Origin: an uncultured Succinatimonas sp.
GTDB lineage: Bacteria; Pseudomonadota; Gammaproteobacteria; Enterobacterales; Succinivibrionaceae
NCBI RefSeq assembly: GCF_905203285.1
Contig: NZ_CAJKVK010000001.1
Span: 1 to 64,000, forward strand
Direction of reading: 5' to 3'
DNA: 64,000 bases
Numbering within the stretch: the first letter of the stretch is position 1; every line of letters begins with the position of its first letter. The notes beneath the pieces were generated by a model. It was not told the origin of the DNA, did no database searches, and worked only from the letters and a program-made list of their open reading frames with translations. The position numbers were made by a program, and so were the translations under genes. Of this stretch, positions 54,231 to 63,680 are shown piece after piece.

Positions 54231-54962
54231 TTAAGCCTGTTTAACTATTTTATTTAAAAGCCAAGAAGCCATCAAAAGGCCTGCTGAAGCGGTTACTGCC
54301 ATTGCGGCTCCGAATTTGGGCAAGTCAGAAGCTTCCTTATCTGAATAAATGGGAGCTTCAGATGAATACGTACAGAAGACATCCATTTTTTCTCCGTTTT
54401 TAGGAAAATTATAGTGGCGTCTTAATTCGGTTCTAAGCCTTGAAATTAATGCGTCTCCATGGGCATTTGCGATATCGTCGATTTTAAGTTTGCCAGGATC
54501 GACTCGTCCGCCTGCACCTCCTGAGACAATAAAAGTTTTATTCTTTTTATAAAGATAGTCAACTAAAAAAGCTTTAGCTTGCAGATCGTCAATGGCATCT
54601 GCAATAAATTGCGGACAATCTTTTAGGATTTCAGGAATATTTTCCTTTGTAAGCGTTGTTTCAACCGTATGGATTTTTATTTCGGGATTAATAGTAATAA
54701 GTCTGTCTTTTAATGCTCTGACTTTATATTGATTTAAAGTTAAATCCGTAGTGTGCAATTGTCGGTTGGTGTTGCCAAGCTCAATAGTATCAGGATCTAT
54801 TAAAGTTAAAGTTCCAACTCCTGAGCGGCAAAGCGCTTCAGTAAGCCAAGAACCGACGCCGCCGCAGCCAATGACCATGACGTGGGCAGTTTGTAATTTT
54901 TTAAAACCTTCTTCCCCGTAAAGAGCGCGGATCCCGCGAAAACGTACAGATAATTCGTGCAA
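54231..54962 (-). CDS. tcdA: tRNA threonylcarbamoyladenosine dehydratase
   Basis: Cyclises t6A37 to ct6A in tRNA, using ATP. The 243-residue E1-like protein has VMVIGCGGVGSWLTEALCRSGVGTLTLIDPD, NTNRQLHTT, ADAIDDLQAKAFL, VSGGAGGRVDP and FGAAMAVTASAGL. I choose a TTG start at 54962 because AAGGA lies 8 bases upstream and the family begins at the following LSVRFRGIRALYG; the longer frame from 55007 has no support. It works downstream of TsaC, encoded at 18905 in this window. Confidence 0.92.
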   Translation of the reverse strand: MHELSVRFRGIRALYGEEGFKKLQTAHVMVIGCGGVGSWLTEALCRSGVGTLTLIDPDTIELGNTNRQLHTTDLTLNQYKVRALKDRLITINPEIKIHTVETTLTKENIPEILKDCPQFIADAIDDLQAKAFLVDYLYKKNKTFIVSGGAGGRVDPGKLKIDDIANAHGDALISRLRTELRRHYNFPKNGEKMDVFCTYSSEAPIYSDKEASDLPKFGAAMAVTASAGLLMASWLLNKIVKQA

Positions 54963-55027
54963 AATGAATATCCTTGTAGTGCTATTGACTTGTGAGCATT
55001 TTAACAAAAGATTTTTGAGAACTTAGC

Positions 55028-55055
55028 TTCACAAAGCGAAATATCCTGATATAAT
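55028..55055 (+). promoter_or_regulatory. Promoter of the tRNA-Arg/tRNA-Leu unit
   Basis: TTCACA (55028-55033) and TATAAT (55050-55055) are spaced by 16 bases, about 30 bases before the tRNA-Arg 5' end. Confidence 0.6.
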
Positions 55056-55085
55056 GTGCAAACTTGACAACCGAATGTATCGAAC

Positions 55086-55162
55086 GGTCCCGTAGCTCAG
55101 TTGGATAGAGTATCGGTTTCCGAAGCCGAGGGTCATGAGTTCGAATCTCATCGGGATCGCCA
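55086..55162 (+). tRNA. tRNA-Arg (anticodon CCG)
   Basis: Acceptor arms GGTCCCG and CGGGATC, discriminator G and an encoded CCA (55160-55162). Anticodon stem TCGGT/GCCGA with loop TTCCGAA gives CCG (55120-55122), reading CGG. The T arm is ATGAGTTCGAATCTCAT. Confidence 0.95.
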
Positions 55163-55178
55163 GTCAAGCTTCTCTAAT

Positions 55179-55263
55179 GCGAAAGTGGCGAAATTGGTAG
55201 ACGCGCTAGCTTCAGGTGCTAGTACCGCAAGGCGTGAGGGTTCGAGTCCCTCCTTTCGCACCA
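55179..55263 (+). tRNA. tRNA-Leu (anticodon CAG)
   Basis: Acceptor arms GCGAAAG and CTTTCGC, discriminator A and an encoded CCA (55261-55263). Anticodon stem CTAGC/GCTAG with loop TTCAGGT gives CAG (55213-55215), reading CUG. A class II variable arm (TACCGCAAGGCGT) is present. It lies 16 bases after tRNA-Arg, so both come from one precursor. Confidence 0.95.
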
Positions 55264-55286
55264 CCTTTATTTCCCTGACTTTGATT

Positions 55287-55340
55287 AAAAGTTTCGCTCC
55301 GGAGATTTCGGGGTGTGAAAAACTTTTGTCTTAATTTTAA
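55287..55340 (+). terminator. Possible terminator of the tRNA unit
   Basis: AAAAGTTT (55287-55294) pairs with AAACTTTT (55320-55327) around a long loop that contains the palindrome CTCCGGAG. TCTTAATTTT follows. The long loop makes it uncertain. Confidence 0.4.
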
Positions 55341-55349
55341 GTAAGAGAA

Positions 55350-55379
55350 CTCGGCTTCTTATTTTTAAGTGAAGCCGAG
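55350..55379 (-). terminator. Terminator hairpin after the NSS transporter
   Basis: Perfect 9-bp arms CTCGGCTTC (55350-55358) and GAAGCCGAG (55371-55379) with a 12-base loop, placed between convergent units. T-rich sequence follows, interrupted, on the minus strand. Confidence 0.6.
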
Positions 55380-55388
55380 ATAATTTGA

Positions 55389-56774
55389 TTAGATGATATT
55401 AAGTTCTGATAAGAACACTAAAAGAATTAAAACCGGTACTACAAAGCGTACGGCGAATAAAAATAGTCTTAATCCTTTAAATCTTACCAATCCGTGACTT
55501 GTAAGTTCTACCCATAAAGGACGGATTTTAAGCTTCCATCCGACAAATAATGCAAAGAATGCAGCAGCAATCGGCAGCATGATCTTGGCGGTAAAGAAGT
55601 CAAAGAAATCGAAGATGACCATATCCGCAATCTTAAAGTCGCCAAGCGGACCCATGGATAGGGAACAGACGCAGCCTAATAAGATAGTGGATACTGATAC
55701 CATAACCGCAGCTTTATGACGGGAAGGACCGAATGTTTCAGAAATAAAGGCGGTAATTACTTCATGTAGTGAAATCGTTGAGGTAATGGTTGCAAAAACC
55801 AAAAGCAGGTAAAAGAGAACGGGAACGAGCCATGCAAGAATAGGACTGCCGCTTAAGGCTGAATTAAAGATATTGGGTAAAGCGATAAACACAAGGCTCG
55901 GTCCTTGTCCCGGCTCCATGCCTTGGACGGAAAATACCGCCGGGAAAATAATAATGCCGGCCATAATGGCAACGAAAGTATCCATACAGCCTACGGTAAT
56001 GGCGGTTTTAGGCAAATTGGCGTCTTTTCTAAAATATGAAGCGTATGTACATAAACAGCCCATGCCCAAGCTTAAAGAGAAAAAGCATTGACCTAATGCC
56101 GACAATACTACTTTTGAATTTATTGCGCTAAAGTCCGGATGGAATAAGAAATAAAGTCCTTGTTTTGCTCCCGGCATGGTTAAAGCGCTTATCGCCAGCA
56201 CTATAACGATGATAAACAATGCCGGCATAAAAATTTTAGCTGATTTTTCAATACCTTTTTCAACTCCGCGCATGATAATCACGTGAGTGAGAAGCATAAA
56301 AATCACTAAAAATAAAATCGGTTTTAACGGATCGGAAACAAATTCCATGAAGTTTACGGAAAAGGGATTTGCTCCGCCCGGAGTCATGGTCCCTGCAAGT
56401 TCAATAAATGTTCCGGTAACGGCTTCATATAGATACGCAAGAGTCCATCCGGCTACTACGTTGTAATAAGACAAAATCAAGAAAGCAGCCAATACGGAAA
56501 AGCGTCCTAACCATTTCCAATTAGTATTAGGAGCCAATACCATAAAAGCGCTTCCGGTATTAGCGCGAGAGTGTCTTCCGATAACGCATTCGGCAAGCAT
56601 CAAAGGCAAGCCTAAGCAAATTACGCATAGCAAATAGACAAGAATAAAAGCGCTGCCGCCGTTTTCACCGGCTTGGGTAGGAAATCTCCAGATATTGCCA
56701 AGACCAACTGCAGATCCTGCTGCTGCCAGAATGATGCCTAATTTGGAGCCGAAACTTCCTCTTGTTGAACTCAT
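55389..56774 (-). CDS. Sodium-dependent neurotransmitter-symporter (NSS/SNF) family transporter
   Basis: A 461-residue inner-membrane Na+ symporter with the LeuT fold, about 12 helices. Landmarks are GIILAAAGSAVGLGNIWRFPTQAGENGGSAF (helix 1, with the Na+ and substrate site), SYYNVVAGWTLAYLYEA and LGQCFFSLSLGMGCLCTYASYF (helix 6 region). Bacterial relatives carry amino acids such as tryptophan, tyrosine or leucine; the substrate here is unknown. It is separate from the flavodoxin gene by a terminator. Confidence 0.92.
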   Translation of the reverse strand: MSSTRGSFGSKLGIILAAAGSAVGLGNIWRFPTQAGENGGSAFILVYLLCVICLGLPLMLAECVIGRHSRANTGSAFMVLAPNTNWKWLGRFSVLAAFLILSYYNVVAGWTLAYLYEAVTGTFIELAGTMTPGGANPFSVNFMEFVSDPLKPILFLVIFMLLTHVIIMRGVEKGIEKSAKIFMPALFIIVIVLAISALTMPGAKQGLYFLFHPDFSAINSKVVLSALGQCFFSLSLGMGCLCTYASYFRKDANLPKTAITVGCMDTFVAIMAGIIIFPAVFSVQGMEPGQGPSLVFIALPNIFNSALSGSPILAWLVPVLFYLLLVFATITSTISLHEVITAFISETFGPSRHKAAVMVSVSTILLGCVCSLSMGPLGDFKIADMVIFDFFDFFTAKIMLPIAAAFFALFVGWKLKIRPLWVELTSHGLVRFKGLRLFLFAVRFVVPVLILLVFLSELNII

Positions 56775-56797
56775 CGGTAAATCTCCGCACTAAAAAT

Positions 56798-56828
56798 AAA
56801 AAAAGATGAAGCTTTATTAAGCTTCATC
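56798..56828 (-). terminator. Flavodoxin terminator
   Basis: Perfect 10-bp arms GATGAAGCTT and AAGCTTCATC (56805-56814, 56819-56828) with a 4-base loop. On the minus strand they are followed by TTTTTTT (56798-56804). Confidence 0.9.
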
Positions 56829-56854
56829 GTTATTTAAATCAAAATTTGTTGTTA

Positions 56855-57376
56855 TTAATCTTTTGCTTTAAGACCAAAAGCCGGTCTTATTTGTTCGCAC
56901 CACTTTTTGATTCGTTCATCTGTAAGATCTGACTGATTATCTTCATCTATTGCCAGGCCTACGAAGTGGTCATGATCAAGAAGCGGCAGCGGGCTTGTAA
57001 AATCATATCCGACAGTCGGCCAGAAACCGATGAATTTTGCGCCGCGGAATTGGAAAGTTTCATAAAGCATTCCCATGCCGTCAAGGAAGGTATCAGGATA
57101 GCCGATTTGATCGCCAGTTCCGAAAAGGGCAACGGTTTTTCCTTCAAAGTTCATGGTTTGCAGTTTCGGCATGAAATTGTCCCAGTCTTCCTGTAACTCG
57201 CCGATACTCCAGGTTGAAGTTCCGATAATCAATTTGTCGTATTTGTCCATCTGCTCACCGTCGCAGCAGATATTGTGCAAATCTACATTATCACGCCCTA
57301 ACTCATTGGCTATTTTTTCTGCAATCATTCCGGTTATTCCGGTGTAAGTACCATAAAAAAGACCGATCTTATCCAT
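56855..57376 (-). CDS. fldA: Flavodoxin
   Basis: A 173-residue FMN electron carrier of the long-chain type. The phosphate loop is YGTYTGITGMIAEKIANELG (T/S-x-T-G-x-T pattern). The FMN-flanking segments are LIIGTSTWSIGELQEDWDNF and ALFGTGDQIGYPDTFLDGMG, as in E. coli FldA. It supplies low-potential electrons to radical SAM and pyruvate metabolism enzymes. It is monocistronic. Confidence 0.95.
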   Translation of the reverse strand: MDKIGLFYGTYTGITGMIAEKIANELGRDNVDLHNICCDGEQMDKYDKLIIGTSTWSIGELQEDWDNFMPKLQTMNFEGKTVALFGTGDQIGYPDTFLDGMGMLYETFQFRGAKFIGFWPTVGYDFTSPLPLLDHDHFVGLAIDEDNQSDLTDERIKKWCEQIRPAFGLKAKD

Positions 57377-57588
57377 AACTTTCTCGACTTTTGTGTAAAT
57401 GATTTTGGCAATATCAAATTAACTTTTGCTCAAATAACATTTGCGCTTATCTGATTGTAATTAATTTTCGGTGAAAATGAAATTTGTTGCAAAGCATTAT
57501 CAAAAATGTAAATTTTTATCTTAATGCGAATTTCTGTCAACATCTTTTTGTTAAGTCATGTATCCTATTGCAAAAAAGAGAGGTGGAT

Positions 57589-58731
57589 ATGTCAGATTTC
57601 ATAGTAAATGAGTCTAAATTTATTGTAGACATGGATGCAAAAACGGATTCTTTTTTGTCTGTAGGTGAGATTTTGCCAGACGGCTTGCAAGTTAGCGATA
57701 TGCTTGATAATGCAGCAGTATGGCAGATATATGCAAGTGAAGATAACAGTGCTTTGATTTTGGCTGTAATGCCCGATTTGGCAAAGCGCTGGGTAGCAGA
57801 AGGATATATTAAGGAAAGCGCTGTTTTTCATCACGTAAGCGGCGGCAGAGAAGTTGCTTTATTAATTTCTCCTTCTTCTTTAATTGTTTCTCCGGTCACT
57901 GCTGTACGCTTTGACCATTCACAAAATTATGCCCGTTCTTTTTTCTGTGCATTGTTTAATTCACGTCTTAAAAATCATGAGATTAATTTACGTGATTCGA
58001 TATTTTTCGAACTTTATGACGTCTTGCTCCCTACATATACTTTGACGCGTAATGTAGCGGACAAAGCTATTTTTAACAATGCTTCAGGCTTGTCTTTAAC
58101 TGAAGATTTATCTTCCCCGGAAGATTTAACAGATCCGGGAGTTTCTTATCCTTATTTACTTAAAATTTTAAGGGATACAGATTGTAATGTTTGTTCCTGC
58201 GATCCTTACTTGGTGCAGGGAGAAAGAGTTGACGATTTTTTAACCGTTGAAGGAGCCTCGGTTATTACTGGACCTTTAGTTATTCGTGAAAATTTTCAGG
58301 TATTTGCTACCGACAGCGATAAAGTCGTTTTACTTATGGAAAACGATTTTGCCTTAAGCATGGTTGAGGCGGGACTTATTGAGCAGATGGATTTAAAGTC
58401 AGTTCAATTAGGCTTTGGCGTGCTAAGAGCTTTAGTGTTAAACCGCCGTTTTGCAGTCGAGTGTTTAGATGACAGACATTATGGCCTTACCGTAAATTCA
58501 TCTTTAAAGCTCGCTTCAACTATTTACAGAATGCGTGTAAAAAATGCTCAGGCATCTTTAAACAACGGTCTGTACCTTGAGGAAAAAGGCATAATTTTGG
58601 CTAATAATGCTGAATCTAAAGTAAACGACGCAGCTCTGATGCGTTCTATTATGCTTGAAGGCCCTTTTGCTTTGGCTCCTTTTTCGTATGAAGATATTGA
58701 TGATGCCGTGACATTAGCATCCCGTCGTTAA
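57589..58731 (+). CDS. Unknown protein with an internal duplication
   Basis: Not recognised. The 380-residue soluble protein starts at ATG 57589, with GAGGTGG just upstream; the longer frame from 57484 has no such support. Residues about 45-140 and 236-335 look like repeats of one domain. Examples are WQIYASEDNSALILAVM versus FQVFATDSDKVVLLMEN, AKRWVAEGYI versus ALSMVEAGLI, and VALLISPSSLIV versus RALVLNRRFAV. A linker rich in Asp, Ser and Pro separates them. No signal peptide or membrane helix is seen. It stands alone between flavodoxin and the efflux pump. Function unknown. Confidence 0.75.
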   Translation: MSDFIVNESKFIVDMDAKTDSFLSVGEILPDGLQVSDMLDNAAVWQIYASEDNSALILAVMPDLAKRWVAEGYIKESAVFHHVSGGREVALLISPSSLIVSPVTAVRFDHSQNYARSFFCALFNSRLKNHEINLRDSIFFELYDVLLPTYTLTRNVADKAIFNNASGLSLTEDLSSPEDLTDPGVSYPYLLKILRDTDCNVCSCDPYLVQGERVDDFLTVEGASVITGPLVIRENFQVFATDSDKVVLLMENDFALSMVEAGLIEQMDLKSVQLGFGVLRALVLNRRFAVECLDDRHYGLTVNSSLKLASTIYRMRVKNAQASLNNGLYLEEKGIILANNAESKVNDAALMRSIMLEGPFALAPFSYEDIDDAVTLASRR

Positions 58732-58737
58732 TCATTT

Positions 58738-58772
58738 AAAAAAATCCCCGCAGCATGAGCTTGCGGGGATTT
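58738..58772 (-). terminator. Terminator of the acrAB-like operon
   Basis: Perfect 11-bp arms AAATCCCCGCA (58742-58752) and TGCGGGGATTT (58762-58772) with a 9-base loop. On the minus strand a run of T follows. It may also stop the rightward gene ending at 58731. Confidence 0.9.
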
Positions 58773-58786
58773 GAAATTACTTCTCT

Positions 58787-61700
58787 TTACAAATTGTCGA
58801 TTCTCTTAGCTTCCTCAGCTTCTCTTGATTTCTGATAAAGCCTTTCAAGTCTCTGACGTTCTCTTTCAGCGAGCTTTTTCTTGGTTTCAGGCGGAATATA
58901 CTTCGTGAAGTATCTCATGATAAGGACGAAGAATACCGGAACGAAGAAAATAGCAAGCACGGTTGCTGATAACATACCGCCGATAACGCAGATACCGATT
59001 TCGTTTCGACCGGCAGCGCCTGCACCGGAGCTTACGGCAAGCGGCAATACACCTAAAATGAATGCCGCTGAGGTCATAAGGATCGGGCGCAAACGGATTT
59101 TGGCAGCTTCGATAACCGCTTCGGTAAGGCGCGAACCTTTATCGTAAAGCTCTTTGGCAAACTCTACGATCAAAATAGCGTTCTTTGCCGACAATCCCAC
59201 TGTCGTCAGCAAACCTACCTGGAAGTAAACGTCATTGGTAAGTACCGTTTGAACAGGCACGTATTGAGTAATAAGAGCTGCAAGTACGGCACCGATAATA
59301 CCAAGCGGCAGAACCATCATAACGGCAAACGGAATTGACCATGATTCATACAAGGCAGCCAAGCATAAGAATACTACCAAGATGGATACGGCATAAAGCA
59401 TAGGAGCTTGCTGTCCTGACAATCTTTCCTGGTAGGAAACACCGGTCCAGGAAATACTGTAGCCTGGTGGCAGTACTTCAGCTGCTATGCGTTCCATTTC
59501 ATCCATAGCTTCACCGGTTGAAACTCCGGGTGCAGGGGCACCTTGAATATTCATGGCGCCGACACCGTTATAACGTTCAAGTCGCGGTGAACCGTAAGTC
59601 CATTCAGTTGAGGCAAAAGCACTGAACGGAATCATCTGTCCTTCGTTGTTGCGTACGTACCACTTGTTAAGGTCAAGTTCGGTCATACGGGCAGAAGCTT
59701 CTGCCTGCAGATAAACTTTTTTAACACGTGAACGCTCCATAAAGTTATCGATATAAGCAGAACCCCAAGCAACTGACAGAGTATTGTTAATATCAGCAAT
59801 GGACAAGCCCAGCGACATTGCCTTTTCGTAATCAAGGTTCAGCTTAAACTGAGGGGTATCATCCATACCGTTGGCACGAACTTGCATTAAAAGCGGGGAT
59901 TGCTGTGCGGCATAGACATAGTCTTGTCTTACTTTGGTCAGGGCTTCGTGTCCGGCACCGCCGTTATCCATTAAGTACATATCAAAGCCGTTTGCTGTAC
60001 CCAATTCAGGAATTGCCGGAATGTTGAATGCATATGCAAGACCTTCACGAATGCCCATAAGCGGCATGTAAGAACGGTTGGCGATTGCGTCCGCATGCTG
60101 ATCGGGCTCTGTTCTTTCTGACCAATCTTTAAGCCTTACGAAAGCAAGACCTGCGTTTTGTCCGGAACCGGCGAAGGAGAATCCGGTTACGTACATTACG
60201 GAGGCTACATTTTTTTCTTCCTCAATAAGGAAGTAATCTGCCATTTTACGTAATGCTCCGCCGGTCTTCTCTACGGTAGAACCTGCCGGTAAATTAACCA
60301 TAGCAAGGAGCACACCCTGATCTTCTGTCGGCAAGAACGCTGACGGAATTTTCAGGAAGCAATAAACCAAGGCAACGCAAATACCGATATAAATAACGAT
60401 TTGACGTTTAATCTGATGTACTACTTTGCTTACATGTTTTTGGTAGCTTACGCTTAAAGCGTTATAAAAACGGTTAAAGCCGGAGAAGAAAAACTCAAGC
60501 GGTTTAAACAATATGGAAAAGCCACCGGAGATTTTTCTTAAAATGACATTTTTCGGCTTAAGGTTACGATGATCTTTTCCTTGCAGAATGGTAGCGCACA
60601 AAGCAGGAGTCAAAATCAAAGCAATCAGCACCGACAAAGTCATGGCTGAAACGATAGTGATGGAGAATTGGCGGTAAATAACACCGGTAGAACCGCCGAA
60701 GAATGCCATCGGAACAAAAACGGCTGATAGTACCAATGCAATACCGATCAAAGCTCCGGTGATCTGATCCATGGATCTTTCTGTCGCTTCTTTTGGCGGT
60801 AGATTCTCTTCATGGATGATTCGTTCCACGTTTTCGACAACCACGATGGCGTCATCCACCAACAAGCCGATCGCCAATACCAAGCCGAACATGGTCAAGG
60901 TATTAATTGAAAAGCCGAATACCGACATAATGGCAAATGTGCCGAGCAGTACGACCGGAACCGTAATCGTCGGAATCAAGGTTGCTCTTACATTTTGTAA
61001 GAACACGTACATAATGATAACGACGAGGATAATTGCTTCAATTAAGGTATGGAATACTTCGTTAATTGAAATATTAATAAAGTCGGTGGTGTCATACGGA
61101 TAATTGACTTCGATCCATTCAGGGAAGTATACGCTTAACTCATTGATAAGCTCTTTAACGCGTTTTGCCGTATCAAGAGCGTTAGCGCCTGATGACAAAC
61201 GAATAGCAAGACCTGATGAAGGCAAGTGGTTGTATGAGCCTTGAACGTTATAACTCTCAGAACCAAGTTCAATTCGAGCTACATCTTTAAGGTGTATTTT
61301 GCTTCCGTCCTGGTTTACGCGAATGAGGATGTTTTCAAATTGTTCAACATTTTGTAAACGCGATTGACCGGTGATGGAATATGCGTATTGCTGTCCGGCA
61401 ACAGCAGGAGTACCGCCTAATGAGCCGTAAGTGATCTGAGCGTTTTGTGCTGTGATTGCCGAATTGACTTCAGCTACGGTAACGGCAAGGTTGTTAAGTT
61501 TTTCAGGATCAAGCCAAATACGCATTGCGTACTCAGAACCGAATACCATTAAGTCGCCTACACCCTGGACACGAGCCATCGGCTCTCGGATGTTGGCATA
61601 AATATAGTCTGATAAGTCGGTATTGGTGTGAACTCCGTCAATGGCGTTAAGACCAACTACCATCAAGAAAGCGTTGGTACTCTTGGTGACATCAACACCG

Positions 61701-62074
61701 TTTGACTGTACGACTTCAGGTAACTGAGACTGAGTCTGCTGCAGCTTGTTTTGCACCTGAACCTGGGCAATATCCGGGTTAGTTCCCGGTTCAAAGGTGA
61801 TAGTGATGTCTGAATTACCGTATGAGTCGGAAGTTGCCGACATGTACATGTAGCCGTCAAGACCGGTCATGTTCTGCTCAATGATCTGAGTAACGGAGCG
61901 CTCTACGGTAGTTGCGTCAGCACCAGGATATGATGAGCGAATGGAAACTGACGGAGGTGCAATTGTCGGATACTGGGAAATAGGCAGCGTGAAAACTGCG
62001 AACAATCCCGCAAGCATGATGACAATCGCAATCACCCATGCAAAAATCGGGCGATTAATAAAGAAACGAGCCAT
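58787..62074 (-). CDS. acrB: RND multidrug efflux permease (AcrB-like)
   Basis: The proton-driven inner-membrane pump of a tripartite efflux complex, 1095 residues (E. coli AcrB 1049). Landmarks are the start [53 protein letters not shown] and the proton-relay Asp pair in [17 protein letters not shown]. Further on are [38 protein letters not shown] and [20 protein letters not shown] charged C-terminal tail adds about 25 residues. It follows the adaptor gene closely. No TolC-like gene is present. Confidence 0.95.
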   Translation of the reverse strand: MARFFINRPIFAWVIAIVIMLAGLFAVFTLPISQYPTIAPPSVSIRSSYPGADATTVERSVTQIIEQNMTGLDGYMYMSATSDSYGNSDITITFEPGTNPDIAQVQVQNKLQQTQSQLPEVVQSNGVDVTKSTNAFLMVVGLNAIDGVHTNTDLSDYIYANIREPMARVQGVGDLMVFGSEYAMRIWLDPEKLNNLAVTVAEVNSAITAQNAQITYGSLGGTPAVAGQQYAYSITGQSRLQNVEQFENILIRVNQDGSKIHLKDVARIELGSESYNVQGSYNHLPSSGLAIRLSSGANALDTAKRVKELINELSVYFPEWIEVNYPYDTTDFINISINEVFHTLIEAIILVVIIMYVFLQNVRATLIPTITVPVVLLGTFAIMSVFGFSINTLTMFGLVLAIGLLVDDAIVVVENVERIIHEENLPPKEATERSMDQITGALIGIALVLSAVFVPMAFFGGSTGVIYRQFSITIVSAMTLSVLIALILTPALCATILQGKDHRNLKPKNVILRKISGGFSILFKPLEFFFSGFNRFYNALSVSYQKHVSKVVHQIKRQIVIYIGICVALVYCFLKIPSAFLPTEDQGVLLAMVNLPAGSTVEKTGGALRKMADYFLIEEEKNVASVMYVTGFSFAGSGQNAGLAFVRLKDWSERTEPDQHADAIANRSYMPLMGIREGLAYAFNIPAIPELGTANGFDMYLMDNGGAGHEALTKVRQDYVYAAQQSPLLMQVRANGMDDTPQFKLNLDYEKAMSLGLSIADINNTLSVAWGSAYIDNFMERSRVKKVYLQAEASARMTELDLNKWYVRNNEGQMIPFSAFASTEWTYGSPRLERYNGVGAMNIQGAPAPGVSTGEAMDEMERIAAEVLPPGYSISWTGVSYQERLSGQQAPMLYAVSILVVFLCLAALYESWSIPFAVMMVLPLGIIGAVLAALITQYVPVQTVLTNDVYFQVGLLTTVGLSAKNAILIVEFAKELYDKGSRLTEAVIEAAKIRLRPILMTSAAFILGVLPLAVSSGAGAAGRNEIGICVIGGMLSATVLAIFFVPVFFVLIMRYFTKYIPPETKKKLAERERQRLERLYQKSREAEEAKRIDNL

Positions 62075-62100
62075 TATTTATTATCTCCAATCAATCCTTA

Positions 62101-63264
62101 TTATTCCGCCTTATCTTTTTCCTGACTGTTGTCAACTTCAGAGACATCAGTTCCGGTACGGATCTTCTGGATATTGCTGGTAATGACTTTGTCCCCTGGC
62201 ATAAGGCCGTCGGTAATAACGAAAATGTCCTGATACTCGGTACCGACTTTAACCACGGTTCTTTTAGCTTTGTTTTCAGGGGTAATGGTGTAAACATAAG
62301 TTTCACCGGCAGCTTCTCTGATTACTGCATCTTTACGGACAACTGTGGCATCCGGGATATAACCTTCGTTAATATCGCCTCTTATGAACATTCCGGGAAG
62401 GATAACGTTATCCGGGTTAGGCAGAATTGTACGAAGGTTTACCATGCCGGTAGTTTCGTCAACCGTTATATCGGAGAACTCAAGTTGGCCAGGAAGGTTA
62501 TATTTACTGCCGTCAGAGAAATAAATATCAAGCGGGGCTTTTCCGTCAACAAGCTTAAAAGAACCGCTTTCTACAGCGCGGCGCAGAGCCAAGTGCTGCT
62601 CAACGGACTGACCTAAATCAACGTACATCGGATCAAGCTGCTGAATGGTGGCAAGAGGGTTTGCCTGCTGAGCACTGACTAATGCACCTTCGGTGAAGTC
62701 AGATTTTCCGATACGTCCTGAAATAGGGGCATAGACTTTGGTATATGCAAGATTGATTTCAGCGGTTTTAAGCTGTGCTTTGGCGCTGTTTACGCTTGCT
62801 TTTGCCTGCAGGTATGCAGCTTCGGCGTCGTCATAATCCTGTTTACTGATAGCGTTTGATTTTATAAGTTTTTTGTAACGGTCAAAACGCAAAGAAGTGG
62901 AAGTTAAAGTTGCTTTAGCACTTTCAAGCTGTGCTTTGGCGCTGTCTACAGCTGCTTCGTACAAAGCAGGATCAATTTGGTAAAGCTGCTGTCCTTCTTC
63001 AACGATAGAGCCTTCGGTAAATAAACGTTTAAGAATGATGCCTGAAACCTGCGGTCTCACTTCGGCTTTTCGGACAGGGTCGGCGCGTCCTGTAAGTCTT
63101 GAAGTTACCGGAACGTCCATGGTTGTAACTACTGCAACGTCTACGGGGACTGCAGCGCTGGCTGCTTGAGTGGCAGCTTCTTTTTCACATCCGGAAAGAA
63201 TAAAAACTGAAAGAGCAATTGCTCCCGGGATAAGATTTTTATGCTTGACCTTAGACAAGAACAT
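62101..63264 (-). CDS. acrA: RND efflux membrane-fusion protein (AcrA-like lipoprotein)
   Basis: The periplasmic adaptor of the pump, 387 residues. The N terminus is a lipoprotein signal with lipobox LSGC (ALSVFILSGCEKE). Beta-barrel, lipoyl and alpha-hairpin regions follow (RADPVRKAEVRPQVSGIILKRLFTEGSIVEEGQQLYQIDP; a coiled-coil hairpin rich in Ala, Lys and Gln; VYAPISGRIGKSDFTEGALV). It is in one operon with the permease, 26 bases apart, and lies 75 bases from an AcrR-type operator. Confidence 0.94.
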   Translation of the reverse strand: MFLSKVKHKNLIPGAIALSVFILSGCEKEAATQAASAAVPVDVAVVTTMDVPVTSRLTGRADPVRKAEVRPQVSGIILKRLFTEGSIVEEGQQLYQIDPALYEAAVDSAKAQLESAKATLTSTSLRFDRYKKLIKSNAISKQDYDDAEAAYLQAKASVNSAKAQLKTAEINLAYTKVYAPISGRIGKSDFTEGALVSAQQANPLATIQQLDPMYVDLGQSVEQHLALRRAVESGSFKLVDGKAPLDIYFSDGSKYNLPGQLEFSDITVDETTGMVNLRTILPNPDNVILPGMFIRGDINEGYIPDATVVRKDAVIREAAGETYVYTITPENKAKRTVVKVGTEYQDIFVITDGLMPGDKVITSNIQKIRTGTDVSEVDNSQEKDKAE

Positions 63265-63337
63265 ATAATTTTTCCTGGTTTTAGCTTGTTATTGTAAAGA
63301 GAATTATGACCTTAAATTATAAAACTTTTATTTTAAA

Positions 63338-63353
63338 CATACACTAATGTATG
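63338..63353. promoter_or_regulatory. AcrR-type operator, acrA side
   Basis: CATACA-CTAA-TGTATG, a palindrome with 6-bp arms, about 75 bases upstream of the acrA start. The half-site resembles that of the E. coli AcrR operator (TACATACA). Confidence 0.75.
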
Positions 63354-63602
63354 AATAAAATAATTGTCACGAAGATTAAGTAATATTTTCATTTTATTTC
63401 AATAAGATAACAAGAAAAATGAATAAATCGCCAAATACTTATAAAGACAAAAATGCAAATTATGAATGCAAGCTCTTTTTGATTAAAAAACAATAGCCGG
63501 AAATTTGTCTCTTATAAGGGATAGAGAGGAGTTTTATCGTAAAAAATTTTTATTCGATGCCTATTCACAGATGAATATTTTTATGTAAACTAAGTCAAAA
63601 TA

Positions 63603-63622
63603 AACATACACTGATGTATGTT
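63603..63622. promoter_or_regulatory. AcrR-type operator, regulator side
   Basis: AACATACA-CTGA-TGTATGTT, a palindrome with 8-bp arms, about 60 bases upstream of the TetR start. It shares 15 of 16 core bases with the acrA-side site, which supports one regulator controlling both. Confidence 0.75.
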
Positions 63623-63680
63623 ATTCTTCAAAAAGACTCAATCAAATATTTTATATTTAAAATCATAAGGTTAAACAATA

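Larger units (their letters stand above)
63265..63680. other. Divergent control region of the efflux operon
   Basis: A 416-base AT-rich gap between acrA (leftward) and the TetR gene (rightward). It contains the two matching operator palindromes listed separately. No open frame or RNA gene was recognised in it. Confidence 0.6.

Noticed and set aside
55287..55327. Riboswitch-like structure after tRNA-Leu
   Set aside because: Only a long-loop hairpin; no known aptamer core and no downstream gene in the right orientation.
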